In this document: piece after piece, positions 36,030 to 44,378 of the stretch
Position numbering within the stretch: the stretch's first letter is position 1
Layout: each line of letters opens with the position of its first letter
Assembly: GCA_016841365.1 (NCBI GenBank)
Contig: JAENZI010000002.1
Location: 186,001 to 250,000, forward strand
Length of the DNA stretch: 64,000 bases
From: Anaerolineaceae bacterium
GTDB lineage: Bacteria > Chloroflexota > Anaerolineae > Anaerolineales > Anaerolineaceae
Direction of reading: 5' to 3'
Notes under the pieces: model-generated
Told to the model about the DNA's origin: nothing
The model's database searches: none
Seen by the model: only the letters and a program-made list of their open reading frames with translations
Made by a program: the position numbers and the translations under genes

Positions 36030-37349
36030 ATGCCATCCAAACCTTCAGGGCTGCGCGGTTTCATATTGATCTGGGTGGGGCAGGTCTTTTCAATGATCGG
36101 CTCCCAAATGACCCATTTTGCAATGGGAATTTGGGCCTGGGAGCAGACGAAGCAAGCAACACCTTTAGCACTGGTTGGCTTGTTTTCCTTTGCACCCATC
36201 ATCATTTTTTCTCCTTTTGCAGGTGTTTTGGTGGACCGATGGAATCGAAAATTAGTGATGGCGATGAGTGATATTGGTGCAGGTGTGGTTACCCTGGCAA
36301 TCTTTATCCTGATGGTGACCGGCAGGCTCGAGATATGGCATCTCTACATCACTGGATTTATTGGCGGCATCTTTGGCGCCTTTCAGTGGCCGGCTTACTC
36401 TGCTGCCATCACGCTAATCGTGCCAAAGAAGCACTACGCACGCACCAGCGGGATGATTTCGATGGCGGAATCGGGTGTGGGGATCATCGCACCGATTCTG
36501 GCAGCTTTCCTGATGCCCTTGATTGGTGTTTCAGGGATCATTGCCGTTGACCTGGTCACCTTGGTGATTGCCCTGCTGTTCTTGTTGATGGTTGTGATCC
36601 CGGAACCGGAACGTCAACCCAGGGACCGATCACGCGGTGCCTTTTGGCGCGAATTGGTTTATGGTTTTCAGTATATTATCGAAAAACGCAGCCTGCTTTA
36701 TTTGCAGTTGGTGTTCTTTTTTGGTAATTTTTTCTCATCAATCGCTTTCACCCTATTAACACCGATGATCCTTGCCAGGACAGGCGGAGACTCGGCGGTG
36801 TTGGGTTCTGAGAAATCTGCCGGTGCGATAGGTGGATTGCTCGGAGGGTTGGTGATGACTGCCTGGGGCGGACCCAAGAAGAAAATCCATGGCGTGCTTG
36901 GCGGATGGATCTTTAGCGGCCTTTTGGGGCTGGGATTGTTAGGGCTTAGCCGTTCTTTAACCCTGTGGATGGCTGGCAGTTTTTTGATGACTTTTATTAT
37001 CCCATTGCTAAATGGCTCTAATCAGGCGATTTGGCAGGCGAAAGTTGTGCCGACGGTTCAGGGGCGGGTTTTCTCCGTCAGACGTTTTGTGGCACAGGTT
37101 ACCGCACCAATTTCAATGGCTATCGCCGGCCCGTTAGCTGACCGTGTTTTTGAACCTGCCATGGCCACTGATGGTCATTGGATGAACCGCCTATTCGGTC
37201 CGATGTTTGGCACTGGATCTGGCTCTGGGATGTCTTTTATTATCTTGATCTGCGGAATCTTAACGGCGATTGTAGGCTTGGTTTCATACCAGGTTCGGGA
37301 GATCCGTGAGGTTGAGGTATTGATCCCGGATTATGATGCTCAATCATAA
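36030..37349 (+). CDS. MFS transporter, MFS_3/EntS-like
   Basis: A 439-residue major facilitator protein with about 12 helices. The DRWNRKLVMAMSD loop between helices 2 and 3 is the family signature A variant. The early segment FILIWVGQVFSMIGS and the overall layout match the exporter group that includes enterobactin exporter-like proteins. GGAG lies 7 nt before the ATG. It is clearly related to the second MFS gene at 53845-55263. Substrate unknown. Confidence 0.9.
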   Translation: MPSKPSGLRGFILIWVGQVFSMIGSQMTHFAMGIWAWEQTKQATPLALVGLFSFAPIIIFSPFAGVLVDRWNRKLVMAMSDIGAGVVTLAIFILMVTGRLEIWHLYITGFIGGIFGAFQWPAYSAAITLIVPKKHYARTSGMISMAESGVGIIAPILAAFLMPLIGVSGIIAVDLVTLVIALLFLLMVVIPEPERQPRDRSRGAFWRELVYGFQYIIEKRSLLYLQLVFFFGNFFSSIAFTLLTPMILARTGGDSAVLGSEKSAGAIGGLLGGLVMTAWGGPKKKIHGVLGGWIFSGLLGLGLLGLSRSLTLWMAGSFLMTFIIPLLNGSNQAIWQAKVVPTVQGRVFSVRRFVAQVTAPISMAIAGPLADRVFEPAMATDGHWMNRLFGPMFGTGSGSGMSFIILICGILTAIVGLVSYQVREIREVEVLIPDYDAQS

Positions 37350-37352
37350 AAC

Positions 37353-37386
37353 AAACCCTGTGCATCTTTAGGTTGCCTCAGGGTTT
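37353..37386. terminator. Terminator between the convergent MFS and OsmC genes
   Basis: AAACCCTG/CAGGGTTT, 8-bp stem with an 18-nt loop; ATTA-rich on the plus side and T-rich on the minus side. Confidence 0.6.
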
Positions 37387-37434
37387 ATTAGATCCAAAAC
37401 AGATTCAATTGGTTCAAGCCATCATGTCAGATGA

Positions 37435-37854
37435 TTATTCCGCTTCTTGAATGATGATCTCGTGGGTGATCTCAGCAGATTTCTCGAGCATCGCTTGCGC
37501 CGGGCAATAGCGGGTTTCAGAGAGTTCGACAGCGCGTTCTACAGCATCCTGGTCAATGTCTTTGCCAGTCACTTTATAGGTAAGGATGATTTTTGTGAAG
37601 ACCTTTGGATGCTCCTCTGACTGCTCGATTTTTGCACCGACCTCGAAGTCGGTCACATCCTGCCGTTTTTTCTTTAAAATTGAGATCACGTCCATCCCGG
37701 TGCAGCCGACCAATCCGATAGCGAACAACTGCAGGGGGCGGAACCCCAGATCCCGTCCGCCGACGCTCTCAGAAGCATCCAGGGGGATCAGATAGCGACC
37801 ATCGGCTGTCCCTGTGAAAGCCATGCCGCCTTTCCAAACGATTTTACTTTGCAT
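37435..37854 (-). CDS. OsmC family peroxiredoxin-like protein
   Basis: A 139-residue OsmC/Ohr superfamily member. The two reactive cysteines are in VGCTGMDVI and TRYCPAQ, the usual spacing for thiol-dependent hydroperoxide reduction. It is nearer the YhfA branch than Ohr. AAGGAG precedes the start. It is the last gene in the run sigma factor, anti-sigma factor, zinc ribbon, OsmC, so it is a likely target of that redox module; the gap of 46 nt holds a hairpin. Confidence 0.92.
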   Translation of the reverse strand: MQSKIVWKGGMAFTGTADGRYLIPLDASESVGGRDLGFRPLQLFAIGLVGCTGMDVISILKKKRQDVTDFEVGAKIEQSEEHPKVFTKIILTYKVTGKDIDQDAVERAVELSETRYCPAQAMLEKSAEITHEIIIQEAE

Positions 37855-37871
37855 ATTTTGTCTCCTTTACT

Positions 37872-37888
37872 GGCCTCCGCCGGAGGCC
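37872..37888 (-). repeat. Perfect hairpin between zinc-ribbon and OsmC genes
   Basis: GGCCTCC/GGAGGCC, 7-bp stem, 3-nt loop, with no T-tract. It may tune expression of OsmC within the operon. Confidence 0.5.
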
Positions 37889-37900
37889 TTGAATAGTTTA

Positions 37901-38110
37901 TCAGGTGCAAGCGCCCGCTTCTGTCAGGCCGCAATTGGGGCAAACGAGATTGAGCATCCCGTCATATGTCATCTCTGCGGCATGGCAACGCGGGCAGGTC
38001 ATACCTTCGCGCAGCCGTTCTCCAGGCCGGATAAGGCACATTTGGCCAACCGCCATCTCATCTTCCTGTTGGCTTATATTTATATCCTCATCCTTAGGTT
38101 CAGTCGTCAT
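37901..38110 (-). CDS. Small zinc-ribbon protein
   Basis: A 69-residue protein: acidic N-terminus, then CPRC and CPNC pairs 18 residues apart (a four-Cys zinc ribbon) and an AGACT end with one more Cys. It overlaps the anti-sigma factor by 11 nt, so the two are probably translated together. No named family recognised. It may act as a redox or metal sensor or an accessory to the anti-sigma factor; that is inference. Confidence 0.75.
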   Translation of the reverse strand: MTTEPKDEDINISQQEDEMAVGQMCLIRPGERLREGMTCPRCHAAEMTYDGMLNLVCPNCGLTEAGACT

Positions 38111-38354
38111 TTTCAGGTAAATTTAGTTTCTCGAAGAGTCTTTGCCGTGCATCAGGGGGGAGGTTCACTTCACGGCCTTCTTCACGGCATAGCGTGATGG
38201 TCTTTTTCAGTGTATCCACTATGATCTGGCAGTGTTGGCAGGTTTTAATGTGGGCTTCGATTTCACTGCATAGGGTTTCATCTAAATCGCCATCAATGTA
38301 ATCATTCATTTGGCTGAGGAGGTCTTTACAATCTAAATCGTGTGAGTGTTTCAT
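38100..38354 (-). CDS. Zinc-binding anti-sigma factor (ZAS, zf-HC2)
   Basis: An 84-residue protein with the ZAS signature H-x3-C-x2-C (HIKTCQHC) and an upstream Cys (DLDCKDL) as fourth ligand; no membrane segment, so a soluble RsrA/ChrR-like type. Such factors hold an ECF sigma factor and release it on oxidation of the zinc-bound thiols. Its ATG overlaps the sigma factor stop (ATGA), typical of sigma/anti-sigma pairs. Confidence 0.9.
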   Translation of the reverse strand: MKHSHDLDCKDLLSQMNDYIDGDLDETLCSEIEAHIKTCQHCQIIVDTLKKTITLCREEGREVNLPPDARQRLFEKLNLPENDD

Positions 38355-38956
38355 AAGCTTTCACGCACCATTTTATCTGCAAAAAAGTTTGTTAGTTCTT
38401 CCCGAAGTTGCAGCCTGGCTCGCATCAAGCGCACTTTGACTGCTGACTCACTGATGTCGAGCACGTCTGCCGTCTCTTTTGTTGACAAGCCTTCTACATC
38501 CCGCAAGAGAAAGGCTGCACGGTTGGCGTCCGATAAAGTCTGGATGGCTGCGTTGATCCGCTTGCGTGATTCATTGCTGACCAGTTCTTTTTCAGGCAAG
38601 CAGCACCAATCTACAATTTGCCTGGGCAGCAGGTCGCCATTCTTGGTTTCCAGTTCTGCATCGATCTCTGTCAGGTTATCCTTGCGTTTCCGCAGGAGCA
38701 TCAGGGCTTCGTTGACAGCGATGCGATAGAGCCAGGTCGAGACTTTCGAGCGTCCTTCAAAACGATCGATATTGTCGAAGGCTTTGATGAATGTCTCTTG
38801 CAAGATGTCCTCAGCGTCTTGTGGATTGCCCAGCATTTTCATGCCCAAACGGTAGATATTGTCTGAGTTTTGATTGACAAGCTGGGCGAAAGCATGCTTG
38901 TCTTTACGGCGCAGCGCTTCGAGATCAATCTTGCTGTTTTCGTCTGCTTTATTCAT
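38351..38956 (-). CDS. ECF-type RNA polymerase sigma factor
   Basis: A 201-residue sigma-70 family protein with region 2 (DAEDILQETFIKAFDNI and VSTWLYRIAVNEAL) and region 4 (LSTKETADVLDISESAVK, a helix-turn-helix). Between them is a linker with two adjacent Cys (VDWCCLP), unusual for the family. It is cotranscribed with the zinc anti-sigma factor, which suggests response to oxidative or metal stress. The gene starts 39 nt after tsaD. Confidence 0.93.
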   Translation of the reverse strand: MNKADENSKIDLEALRRKDKHAFAQLVNQNSDNIYRLGMKMLGNPQDAEDILQETFIKAFDNIDRFEGRSKVSTWLYRIAVNEALMLLRKRKDNLTEIDAELETKNGDLLPRQIVDWCCLPEKELVSNESRKRINAAIQTLSDANRAAFLLRDVEGLSTKETADVLDISESAVKVRLMRARLQLREELTNFFADKMVRESL

Positions 38957-38995
38957 TAGATGGCTTTGGATCGGTTTTGGTTACAATTTTGATGA

Positions 38996-40021
38996 TCAAG
39001 AAAGAGGCCAGGTCGGTTTGACGTCGATATCCATTGGGCTGAAATCTTCTTTAATGTAATGGAAATAGGCAGCCCCGGCGATCATGGCAGCGTTATCCGT
39101 GCACAGCGAAAGCGGCGGGATATGGACGGGCAGGGTGGATTGCGAAAGCATTTTCTCCCGCAGGCGTTTGTTAGCACTCACCCCGCCAGCGATGATGATC
39201 TCATGAACATCATAAGCTTCTGCCGCCATGATGGTCTTTTCAACCAAAACATCAACCACTGCCGCCTGGAAGCTGGCAGCTAGGTCTGCAATCGGCAGCG
39301 GTTTCCCCTGTGATTGTAAAGATTCAACTGTTCTGAGGACGGCAGTTTTTACACCGCTGAAAGAGAAGTCCCAGGTGCCCTCTAACATGGCACGCGGGAA
39401 GGCAAAGGCGTTGGTGTTGCCATTCTGGCTTGCCTTTTGAATGGACGGGCCGCCCGGATAGGGCAGGTCGAGCAGGCGGGCTACTTTGTCAAAGGCTTCA
39501 CCAGCGGCATCATCCAGGGTGCCGCCCAAGCGCTCGTAATCCAGGTGGTCTTTGACCAGGATCAGTTCGCTGTGTCCGCCTGAGACGATCAGGGTTAGAA
39601 GTGGGAAGCGCGGTGGTTGATGCGGGGAGGTATCTGCCGGATATAACCAGGAAGAATAAATATGTCCTTCAAGATGATTGATGCCGATCAGGGGTTTTTG
39701 GGCAGCCAGCGCTAATCCCTTTGCCATATTCATGCCGACCACCAGCGACCCAGCCAGGCCAGGCCCCTGGGTGACGGCGATGGCGTCCATATCCCGAATG
39801 TTCAAATGCGACTGGTTGAGGGCTTGCTCCACAATTGCATAAATCGCTTTGACGTGTTCACGGGAAGCCAACTCGGGGAATACGCCGCCATATTCGGCAT
39901 GTAAATCTATCTGACTGGCAACGGCGCTGGAATGAATGACGCGCCCATCGCTGACTACTGCGGCTGCGGTTTCATCACAGGAGGTTTCAATACCAAGAAT
40001 TCGTGCTGTTGGGAGAGACAT
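38996..40021 (-). CDS. tsaD: tRNA threonylcarbamoyladenosine (t6A37) synthase subunit TsaD
   Basis: Transfers the threonylcarbamoyl group to A37 of ANN-reading tRNAs. The 341-residue ASKHA protein starts ILGIETSCDETAAAVV; HLEGH is the metal site and VSGGHSELI and ITGG-like GGVSAN blocks follow. The partner enzyme TsaC is at 57674-58291 in this window. The gene starts 18 nt after the M24 peptidase. Confidence 0.97.
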   Translation of the reverse strand: MSLPTARILGIETSCDETAAAVVSDGRVIHSSAVASQIDLHAEYGGVFPELASREHVKAIYAIVEQALNQSHLNIRDMDAIAVTQGPGLAGSLVVGMNMAKGLALAAQKPLIGINHLEGHIYSSWLYPADTSPHQPPRFPLLTLIVSGGHSELILVKDHLDYERLGGTLDDAAGEAFDKVARLLDLPYPGGPSIQKASQNGNTNAFAFPRAMLEGTWDFSFSGVKTAVLRTVESLQSQGKPLPIADLAASFQAAVVDVLVEKTIMAAEAYDVHEIIIAGGVSANKRLREKMLSQSTLPVHIPPLSLCTDNAAMIAGAAYFHYIKEDFSPMDIDVKPTWPLS

Positions 40022-40039
40022 TTCTGATTTCTGCCCCTT

Positions 40040-41272
40040 TCATTGCATCTTAAGGACAAGTTCCATCGGGTAATCAACAAATTTTTCGAACTTTCCATCA
40101 GCGGTGACGTAATAGGTATCTTCCAGGCGGATGCCCATGCCCCTCTCCGGGTAATACAAACCCGGTTCGATGGTGAACACGGAACCCGGGAGCAGGGTGT
40201 TGGAGGGGTCGTCTTTGCGGCTGAACCAGGGTTTTTCGTGGATGTTCAGCCCAACGCCGTGGCCCAGTGAATGGACGTAGCCGGCTTCAACCGCCGGGTT
40301 TTGACGGACTGTTTCATGCCCCTGCGCCTCGAATAGCTCACAGGTGCGGTCCTGGAACTCAGCGGCGTTCTTGCCCGTTTCCAATTCAGATACCACCTGC
40401 TGATAAACTGATTTTACCTGGTTGTAAAGGGTTTGCACATCATCCGGTGCGTATCCCAGGCACCAGGTGCGGGTGAAATCGTAAAAATAACCGCCGCCTT
40501 TTTTACATGGAAAGATGTCGAATACGATGGTCTGCCCCAAACGCATGGGGTCAGAAGGCGTTCCGCTGCTGTGGGGTATACCGGCATCCCTGCCGATGGC
40601 AAAGATCGTATCTTCGGGATTTTCTGCACCTAATTCTGCCAGCCACAGGTTGATTTTAGCTTTGACATCAGCAATGAGTAAAGGTGTGCCGTCAGGTTTG
40701 GTGAGTACCTCGTTTACAACTTTGTGCCCAGTTAGAAAATCTGCGACGCGTGAAACAACCGTCACCACTTTCTTGCCCATTTGGCGGATACGCTCAATTT
40801 CATCCGGTTCTTTTGTAGCCATCGCTTGCAGGAGCACAGCGTCCTCAAGATCGCCTTCAAAAATTAACCCGGGCATGAGTTCTTGCAGCCGGGTTAGGAT
40901 CGTGTGGTGTTTTCCTGCTTCGGTACGGCCATACACCAGCACCTTGCCTGAGGTCAGACCAATCTCTTCGAAGATCTGTTTATAAAGCATGGCGTGTGCT
41001 GTCAGCCGGTCGCCTTCCGCAAGTTGCAAACGTTCCTTAAGAGGGAATTTACTGTAATTCAGGGTCTGCAAGCCGGTTTTTGCCGCTTCCTCCCGCTCCA
41101 TTGGCGCATGGCACAAGACAATCGGTTTGTTCTGCATTTTAATTGCATCAGCCTGGGTCATATGCCCGCCGCCTGTCAGGTAAACCATGGCGGGATTGTG
41201 CTGTGCAGGGCCGGTGACCCACAGGGCCTCGGCCTGGTTTTCTTTGAGGAGTTGGTCGAGATTAGATTTCAT
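40040..41272 (-). CDS. M24 family peptidase (Xaa-Pro aminopeptidase-like)
   Basis: A 410-residue protein with an N-terminal creatinase-like domain and a C-terminal pita-bread fold. The metal ligands are visible: FDIFP and YDFTRTW (two Asp), GHGVGLNIHE (His), TIEPG (Glu) and RLEDTYYV (Glu). It should remove residues ahead of proline from peptides in the cytoplasm. It lies between selA and tsaD with short gaps. Confidence 0.93.
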   Translation of the reverse strand: MKSNLDQLLKENQAEALWVTGPAQHNPAMVYLTGGGHMTQADAIKMQNKPIVLCHAPMEREEAAKTGLQTLNYSKFPLKERLQLAEGDRLTAHAMLYKQIFEEIGLTSGKVLVYGRTEAGKHHTILTRLQELMPGLIFEGDLEDAVLLQAMATKEPDEIERIRQMGKKVVTVVSRVADFLTGHKVVNEVLTKPDGTPLLIADVKAKINLWLAELGAENPEDTIFAIGRDAGIPHSSGTPSDPMRLGQTIVFDIFPCKKGGGYFYDFTRTWCLGYAPDDVQTLYNQVKSVYQQVVSELETGKNAAEFQDRTCELFEAQGHETVRQNPAVEAGYVHSLGHGVGLNIHEKPWFSRKDDPSNTLLPGSVFTIEPGLYYPERGMGIRLEDTYYVTADGKFEKFVDYPMELVLKMQ

Positions 41273-41308
41273 CTATTGTTGCCTTTGTAGATTGGTCTAT
41301 TTGGACGA

Positions 41309-42679
41309 TTATTCCGTTTCGAGCTTGTCAATGATGCTGAAGAGGTTTCTAAGGAAAACAGCTTCCTGTTCGGGGAGGACAGTGCGCGGGTCAAACAGCA
41401 CACGGTCGTTCTCGATGCGGGCGATGATCGGCGGGTGAAGATTGCGCATGATGCGTAAGAAATCGTCTGGCTTTGGCGGGTCGAGCGCCAGCAAGATGGT
41501 GGGCAGTTCCTCAGTTGGCAGGCTACCGCCGCCGACGGTTGAAAAACCCGGGATGACCTCACCCGTTCCCAGGTATTCCCGCCAGTTTTCAGCGCGGGTT
41601 TGTAAGGTTTCAAGCGGGGCGGCAATCATCTGCCAGATTGGGATTTTTTCAATCGCTTCACCCTTGAGGTAATGTGTCAGTGTGGCTGTCAGTCCGGAGA
41701 GGGTCAGTTTATCCGGGCGCAGGGCGCGTGCCAGCGGGTGAACCCGGATGGGCTGGAGCAAATCTTCTTTGCCGATAATTATCCCCGTCTGGGGACCGCC
41801 GAGCAGTTTATCACCAGAGAAACACACCAGGTCACAACCTGCGCGAACGGATTCATGCACCGTTGGTTCGTGCGCCAATCCATAATCCGCAGTGTCGAGC
41901 ATGGCGCCTGAGCCAAGATCGTGAACCACGGGCACATTGTATTGATGGGCAACCGTCACAATTTCACTCAGCGAGGGCTCGCTGTGAAAGCCGATGACCT
42001 TGAAATTTGAGTGATGGGCGACCAGCACCAGCGCAACCTGATTGTTCTTGAGTGCGTTCTCATAATCATACAGGTGAACACGGTTGGTGGTGCCGATTTC
42101 CATTAAATTTGCGCCAGATTGGCGCATCACATCCGGGATGCGGAAACCGCCGCCAATTTCAACCAGTTGTGTGCGGGAAACAAGCACGTTCTTTCCGCTG
42201 GCAAGCGCGGAAAGTGTCAGCAAGACCGCACCTGCGTTGTTGTTCACCACAAAACCGCCTTCGGTTTGGGTCAATTGGGAGAGCAAACGGCTGGCATGCA
42301 CCGATCGTTTGCCGCGTTTGCCGCTTTCAAGATTGAATTCGAGGTTTGAATACCCTGTGACGGTTTCCGTGATCGTTTGACGGGTTTCTTTACTGAGGGG
42401 GGCACGGCCGAGGTTGGTATGCAGGATCACACCGGTGGCGTTGATCACCGGCACCAGCGTCGGTTCCAGCCACTCGTTGAGGATCGTGCGGGTTTTCTTG
42501 AAGATGGCATCAGGGGCAGGGATCGATTTTTTCTCAGTTAGCACTTCACGCCGAACCTCATCGAGGGCGGATCGCAATGCTTCGAGGCTGAGCTGTCGCC
42601 CAAAGGAGTGCACGATCGCCTGCATCTCAGGTGTTTGCAGGAGTTGATCAGTCGAGGGGAGTTGGCTAAGATCTGGCAT
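41309..42679 (-). CDS. selA: L-seryl-tRNA(Sec) selenium transferase SelA
   Basis: A 456-residue PLP enzyme that turns seryl-tRNA(Sec) into selenocysteinyl-tRNA. The N-terminal part has LPSTDQLL; INATGVILHTNLGRAPL is the classic SelA block; the PLP lysine is in CFSGDKLLGGPQ. The ATG at 42679 begins MPDLSQLPS as in the family; a longer frame enters the upstream gene. No selB, selC or selD is in the window, so the rest of the pathway must lie elsewhere if functional. Confidence 0.95.
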   Translation of the reverse strand: MPDLSQLPSTDQLLQTPEMQAIVHSFGRQLSLEALRSALDEVRREVLTEKKSIPAPDAIFKKTRTILNEWLEPTLVPVINATGVILHTNLGRAPLSKETRQTITETVTGYSNLEFNLESGKRGKRSVHASRLLSQLTQTEGGFVVNNNAGAVLLTLSALASGKNVLVSRTQLVEIGGGFRIPDVMRQSGANLMEIGTTNRVHLYDYENALKNNQVALVLVAHHSNFKVIGFHSEPSLSEIVTVAHQYNVPVVHDLGSGAMLDTADYGLAHEPTVHESVRAGCDLVCFSGDKLLGGPQTGIIIGKEDLLQPIRVHPLARALRPDKLTLSGLTATLTHYLKGEAIEKIPIWQMIAAPLETLQTRAENWREYLGTGEVIPGFSTVGGGSLPTEELPTILLALDPPKPDDFLRIMRNLHPPIIARIENDRVLFDPRTVLPEQEAVFLRNLFSIIDKLETE

Positions 42680-42689
42680 AAGTATCAAT

Positions 42690-43094
42690 TTACGCGTTCC
42701 GCTTTGGGTTCCAGCGGCTGCGTTCAAACAAACGCAGGAGGAATTCGATAAGCACAAAAACACCTGCCAAAATGAAGATCAGACCAAGTGTAAGTACGCG
42801 CCCGAGTTGCAGCCAGGCGACAGTGCAGCCGTATACGCCGACCCATAACGCCTGTCTGAGGATCACCATGCCTTCCACCGGCGGGTCACTGGGGAAACGC
42901 TTATTGAGGAAGTAAACGATCGGCAGTGCTGGCCCGCTGAGTGCGAGGACGCCCATGAAGAAGAATAACCAGCGGGGCAACAGGGTGGGCAGTGCATTTT
43001 GAATCAGGAGGACCAGCCCGCCCCAGCCAATGATGGTCAGCACTAAAGATAGCGGCAGATAAATGCGAAGAAATTTTCCGGTTGATGTTTTCAT
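42690..43094 (-). CDS. Membrane protein of unknown function, four helices
   Basis: A 134-residue protein with about four hydrophobic segments and a basic C-terminus (ERSRWNPKRNA). The start is ATG 43094 because AAGGGA stands 8 nt before it. It ends 10 nt before selA and heads that run. It resembles uncharacterised membrane proteins; no function assigned. Confidence 0.7.
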   Translation of the reverse strand: MKTSTGKFLRIYLPLSLVLTIIGWGGLVLLIQNALPTLLPRWLFFFMGVLALSGPALPIVYFLNKRFPSDPPVEGMVILRQALWVGVYGCTVAWLQLGRVLTLGLIFILAGVFVLIEFLLRLFERSRWNPKRNA

Positions 43095-43238
43095 ACTTTT
43101 TCCCTTCATCAAATATTGTAACGCATTAATCTTGCGATGGGGGGTACAGTTGCACGCAGGGGATATCGCTGCCGCTCCATTTTGAGACCAGAATGCGGTA
43201 AAATCTAGCGAAACGAGAAATGTGCATTGGAGAAAACA

Positions 43239-44066
43239 ATGGCTGCTTCCTGGCTTGCTGTGGATATGGGGATGACCAATATTGATGTGATCTTAGACCT
43301 GGGTGATACACGGAAAATGTTCATGCTGCGAAATCAACACCAGGCAGCACCTGACCAACTGCGCCAGGCATTGGAAGCCGCGTCGGATGATTTATCGGCA
43401 GATGTGGTGGTTGGCGTGACCGGCGGCCGATACCGCGATTTACCCGATCAGGTCGATGGACGACAGGTTCACAAAGTGGATGAAATCCAGGCGCTGGGGA
43501 GGGGCGGCCTGACCCTAAGCGGGCAGGATGCGGGTTTAGTGGTGAGCGCCGGCACCGGCGTGGCGATGGTGGCGGCACGCTCATCGGGGGTTGAACATGT
43601 GACGGGTTCTGCTGTGGGCGGGGGGACGTTATTAGGCTTATCTAAGATTATCCTCGGTACAGATGATGTTGCAGAAATTGACCGCTTAGCGCTGGCAGGC
43701 GATGCCTCTGCAGTGGATATCATGTTAGATGAGGCTGTGGGTGGCAAGGTGGGCAGGTTGCCTGAGAATGCCAATGCCGTTAACCTTGGTAAGCTGGATC
43801 GTGAGAACGGCTTTACCAGGGAAAATCTGGCAGCAGGCCTGGCACGATTAGTGGCGCAGGTGATTGCGGTGATTGCCATCAATGCCTCAAACTCTGTCGA
43901 CATGGAAGAGATCATCCTGGTTGGTCACTTGATGGACCTTGCATCCATCCGCAAAGAAATTGACCTGGTTGGGGAGTTCTACCATCGCACCTTCATCGTC
44001 CCGCCTGACCCGGGGTTTGGTACAGCCGCTGGTGTGCTTTCAGTATTGCGTGAATTAAACCCATAA
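43239..44066 (+). CDS. coaW: Type II pantothenate kinase (Fumble-like)
   Basis: A 275-residue ASKHA-fold protein, probably the first step of coenzyme A synthesis. LAVDMGMTNIDVIL is the N-terminal phosphate loop; SAGTGVAMV and GSAVGGGTLLGLSKIILG match the GTG...GGG block of CoaW/Fumble enzymes. GGAG lies 7 nt before the ATG at 43239. Other ASKHA activators or kinases are possible, but the GGGT-x2-GL stretch favours pantothenate kinase. It is divergent from the selA run. Confidence 0.75.
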   Translation: MAASWLAVDMGMTNIDVILDLGDTRKMFMLRNQHQAAPDQLRQALEAASDDLSADVVVGVTGGRYRDLPDQVDGRQVHKVDEIQALGRGGLTLSGQDAGLVVSAGTGVAMVAARSSGVEHVTGSAVGGGTLLGLSKIILGTDDVAEIDRLALAGDASAVDIMLDEAVGGKVGRLPENANAVNLGKLDRENGFTRENLAAGLARLVAQVIAVIAINASNSVDMEEIILVGHLMDLASIRKEIDLVGEFYHRTFIVPPDPGFGTAAGVLSVLRELNP

Positions 44067-44130
44067 TTTGACGATAAGCGGTTTGGCTTGTGCAGCGGCA
44101 TACATCCAGCCACTGTTACTTAGGATTTAA

Positions 44131-44159
44131 TTGACATTGCATGATTAATGTGATAGGAT
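44131..44159 (+). promoter_or_regulatory. Promoter of the SAM-I/metH transcript
   Basis: Perfect TTGACA (44131-44136), 17 nt, TAGGAT (44154-44159), just ahead of the aptamer. Confidence 0.75.
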
Positions 44160-44173
44160 TTGTCTAATTGGAA

Positions 44174-44285
44174 CTCATCAAGAGAGGTGGAGGGACCGGC
44201 CCTGAGAAACCTCGGCAACCACGGATCACAACCGCAGGTGCTAATTCCGGCAGAATCCGTAAGCAGGGATGTTCTGGAAGATGAG
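44174..44285 (+). promoter_or_regulatory. SAM-I (S-box) riboswitch aptamer
   Basis: The 5' P1 arm CTCATC pairs with GATGAG at 44280-44285. Conserved cores: AGAGAGGTGGAGGGAC, CTGAGAAACCTCGGCAACC, AGGTGCTAATTCC and GGATGTTCTGGAAGATGAG. SAM binding should favour the terminator downstream and shut off methionine synthesis genes metH and the HMT/MTHFR fusion. Confidence 0.97.
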
Positions 44286-44311
44286 GTGATGTTACCAGAT
44301 GGTATGCAACG

Positions 44312-44340
44312 CCTCTCAACTTATGAGAGGTTGTTTTTTT
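44312..44340 (+). terminator. SAM-I riboswitch terminator
   Basis: CCTCTCA/TGAGAGG, 7-bp core stem with flanking CAAC/TTG, 5-nt loop, then seven Ts. Confidence 0.9.
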
Positions 44341-44378
44341 AAGTTGCGCAACACACAGCGGCAGCGGAAGGCATTTGA

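Noticed and set aside
37872-37888. REP-like mobile repeat
   Set aside because: Only one copy was noticed in the window, so it is reported merely as a hairpin.
40515-40985. 156-codon open frame antisense to the M24 peptidase
   Set aside because: The peptidase on the other strand has all metal ligands; the antisense frame has no motif.
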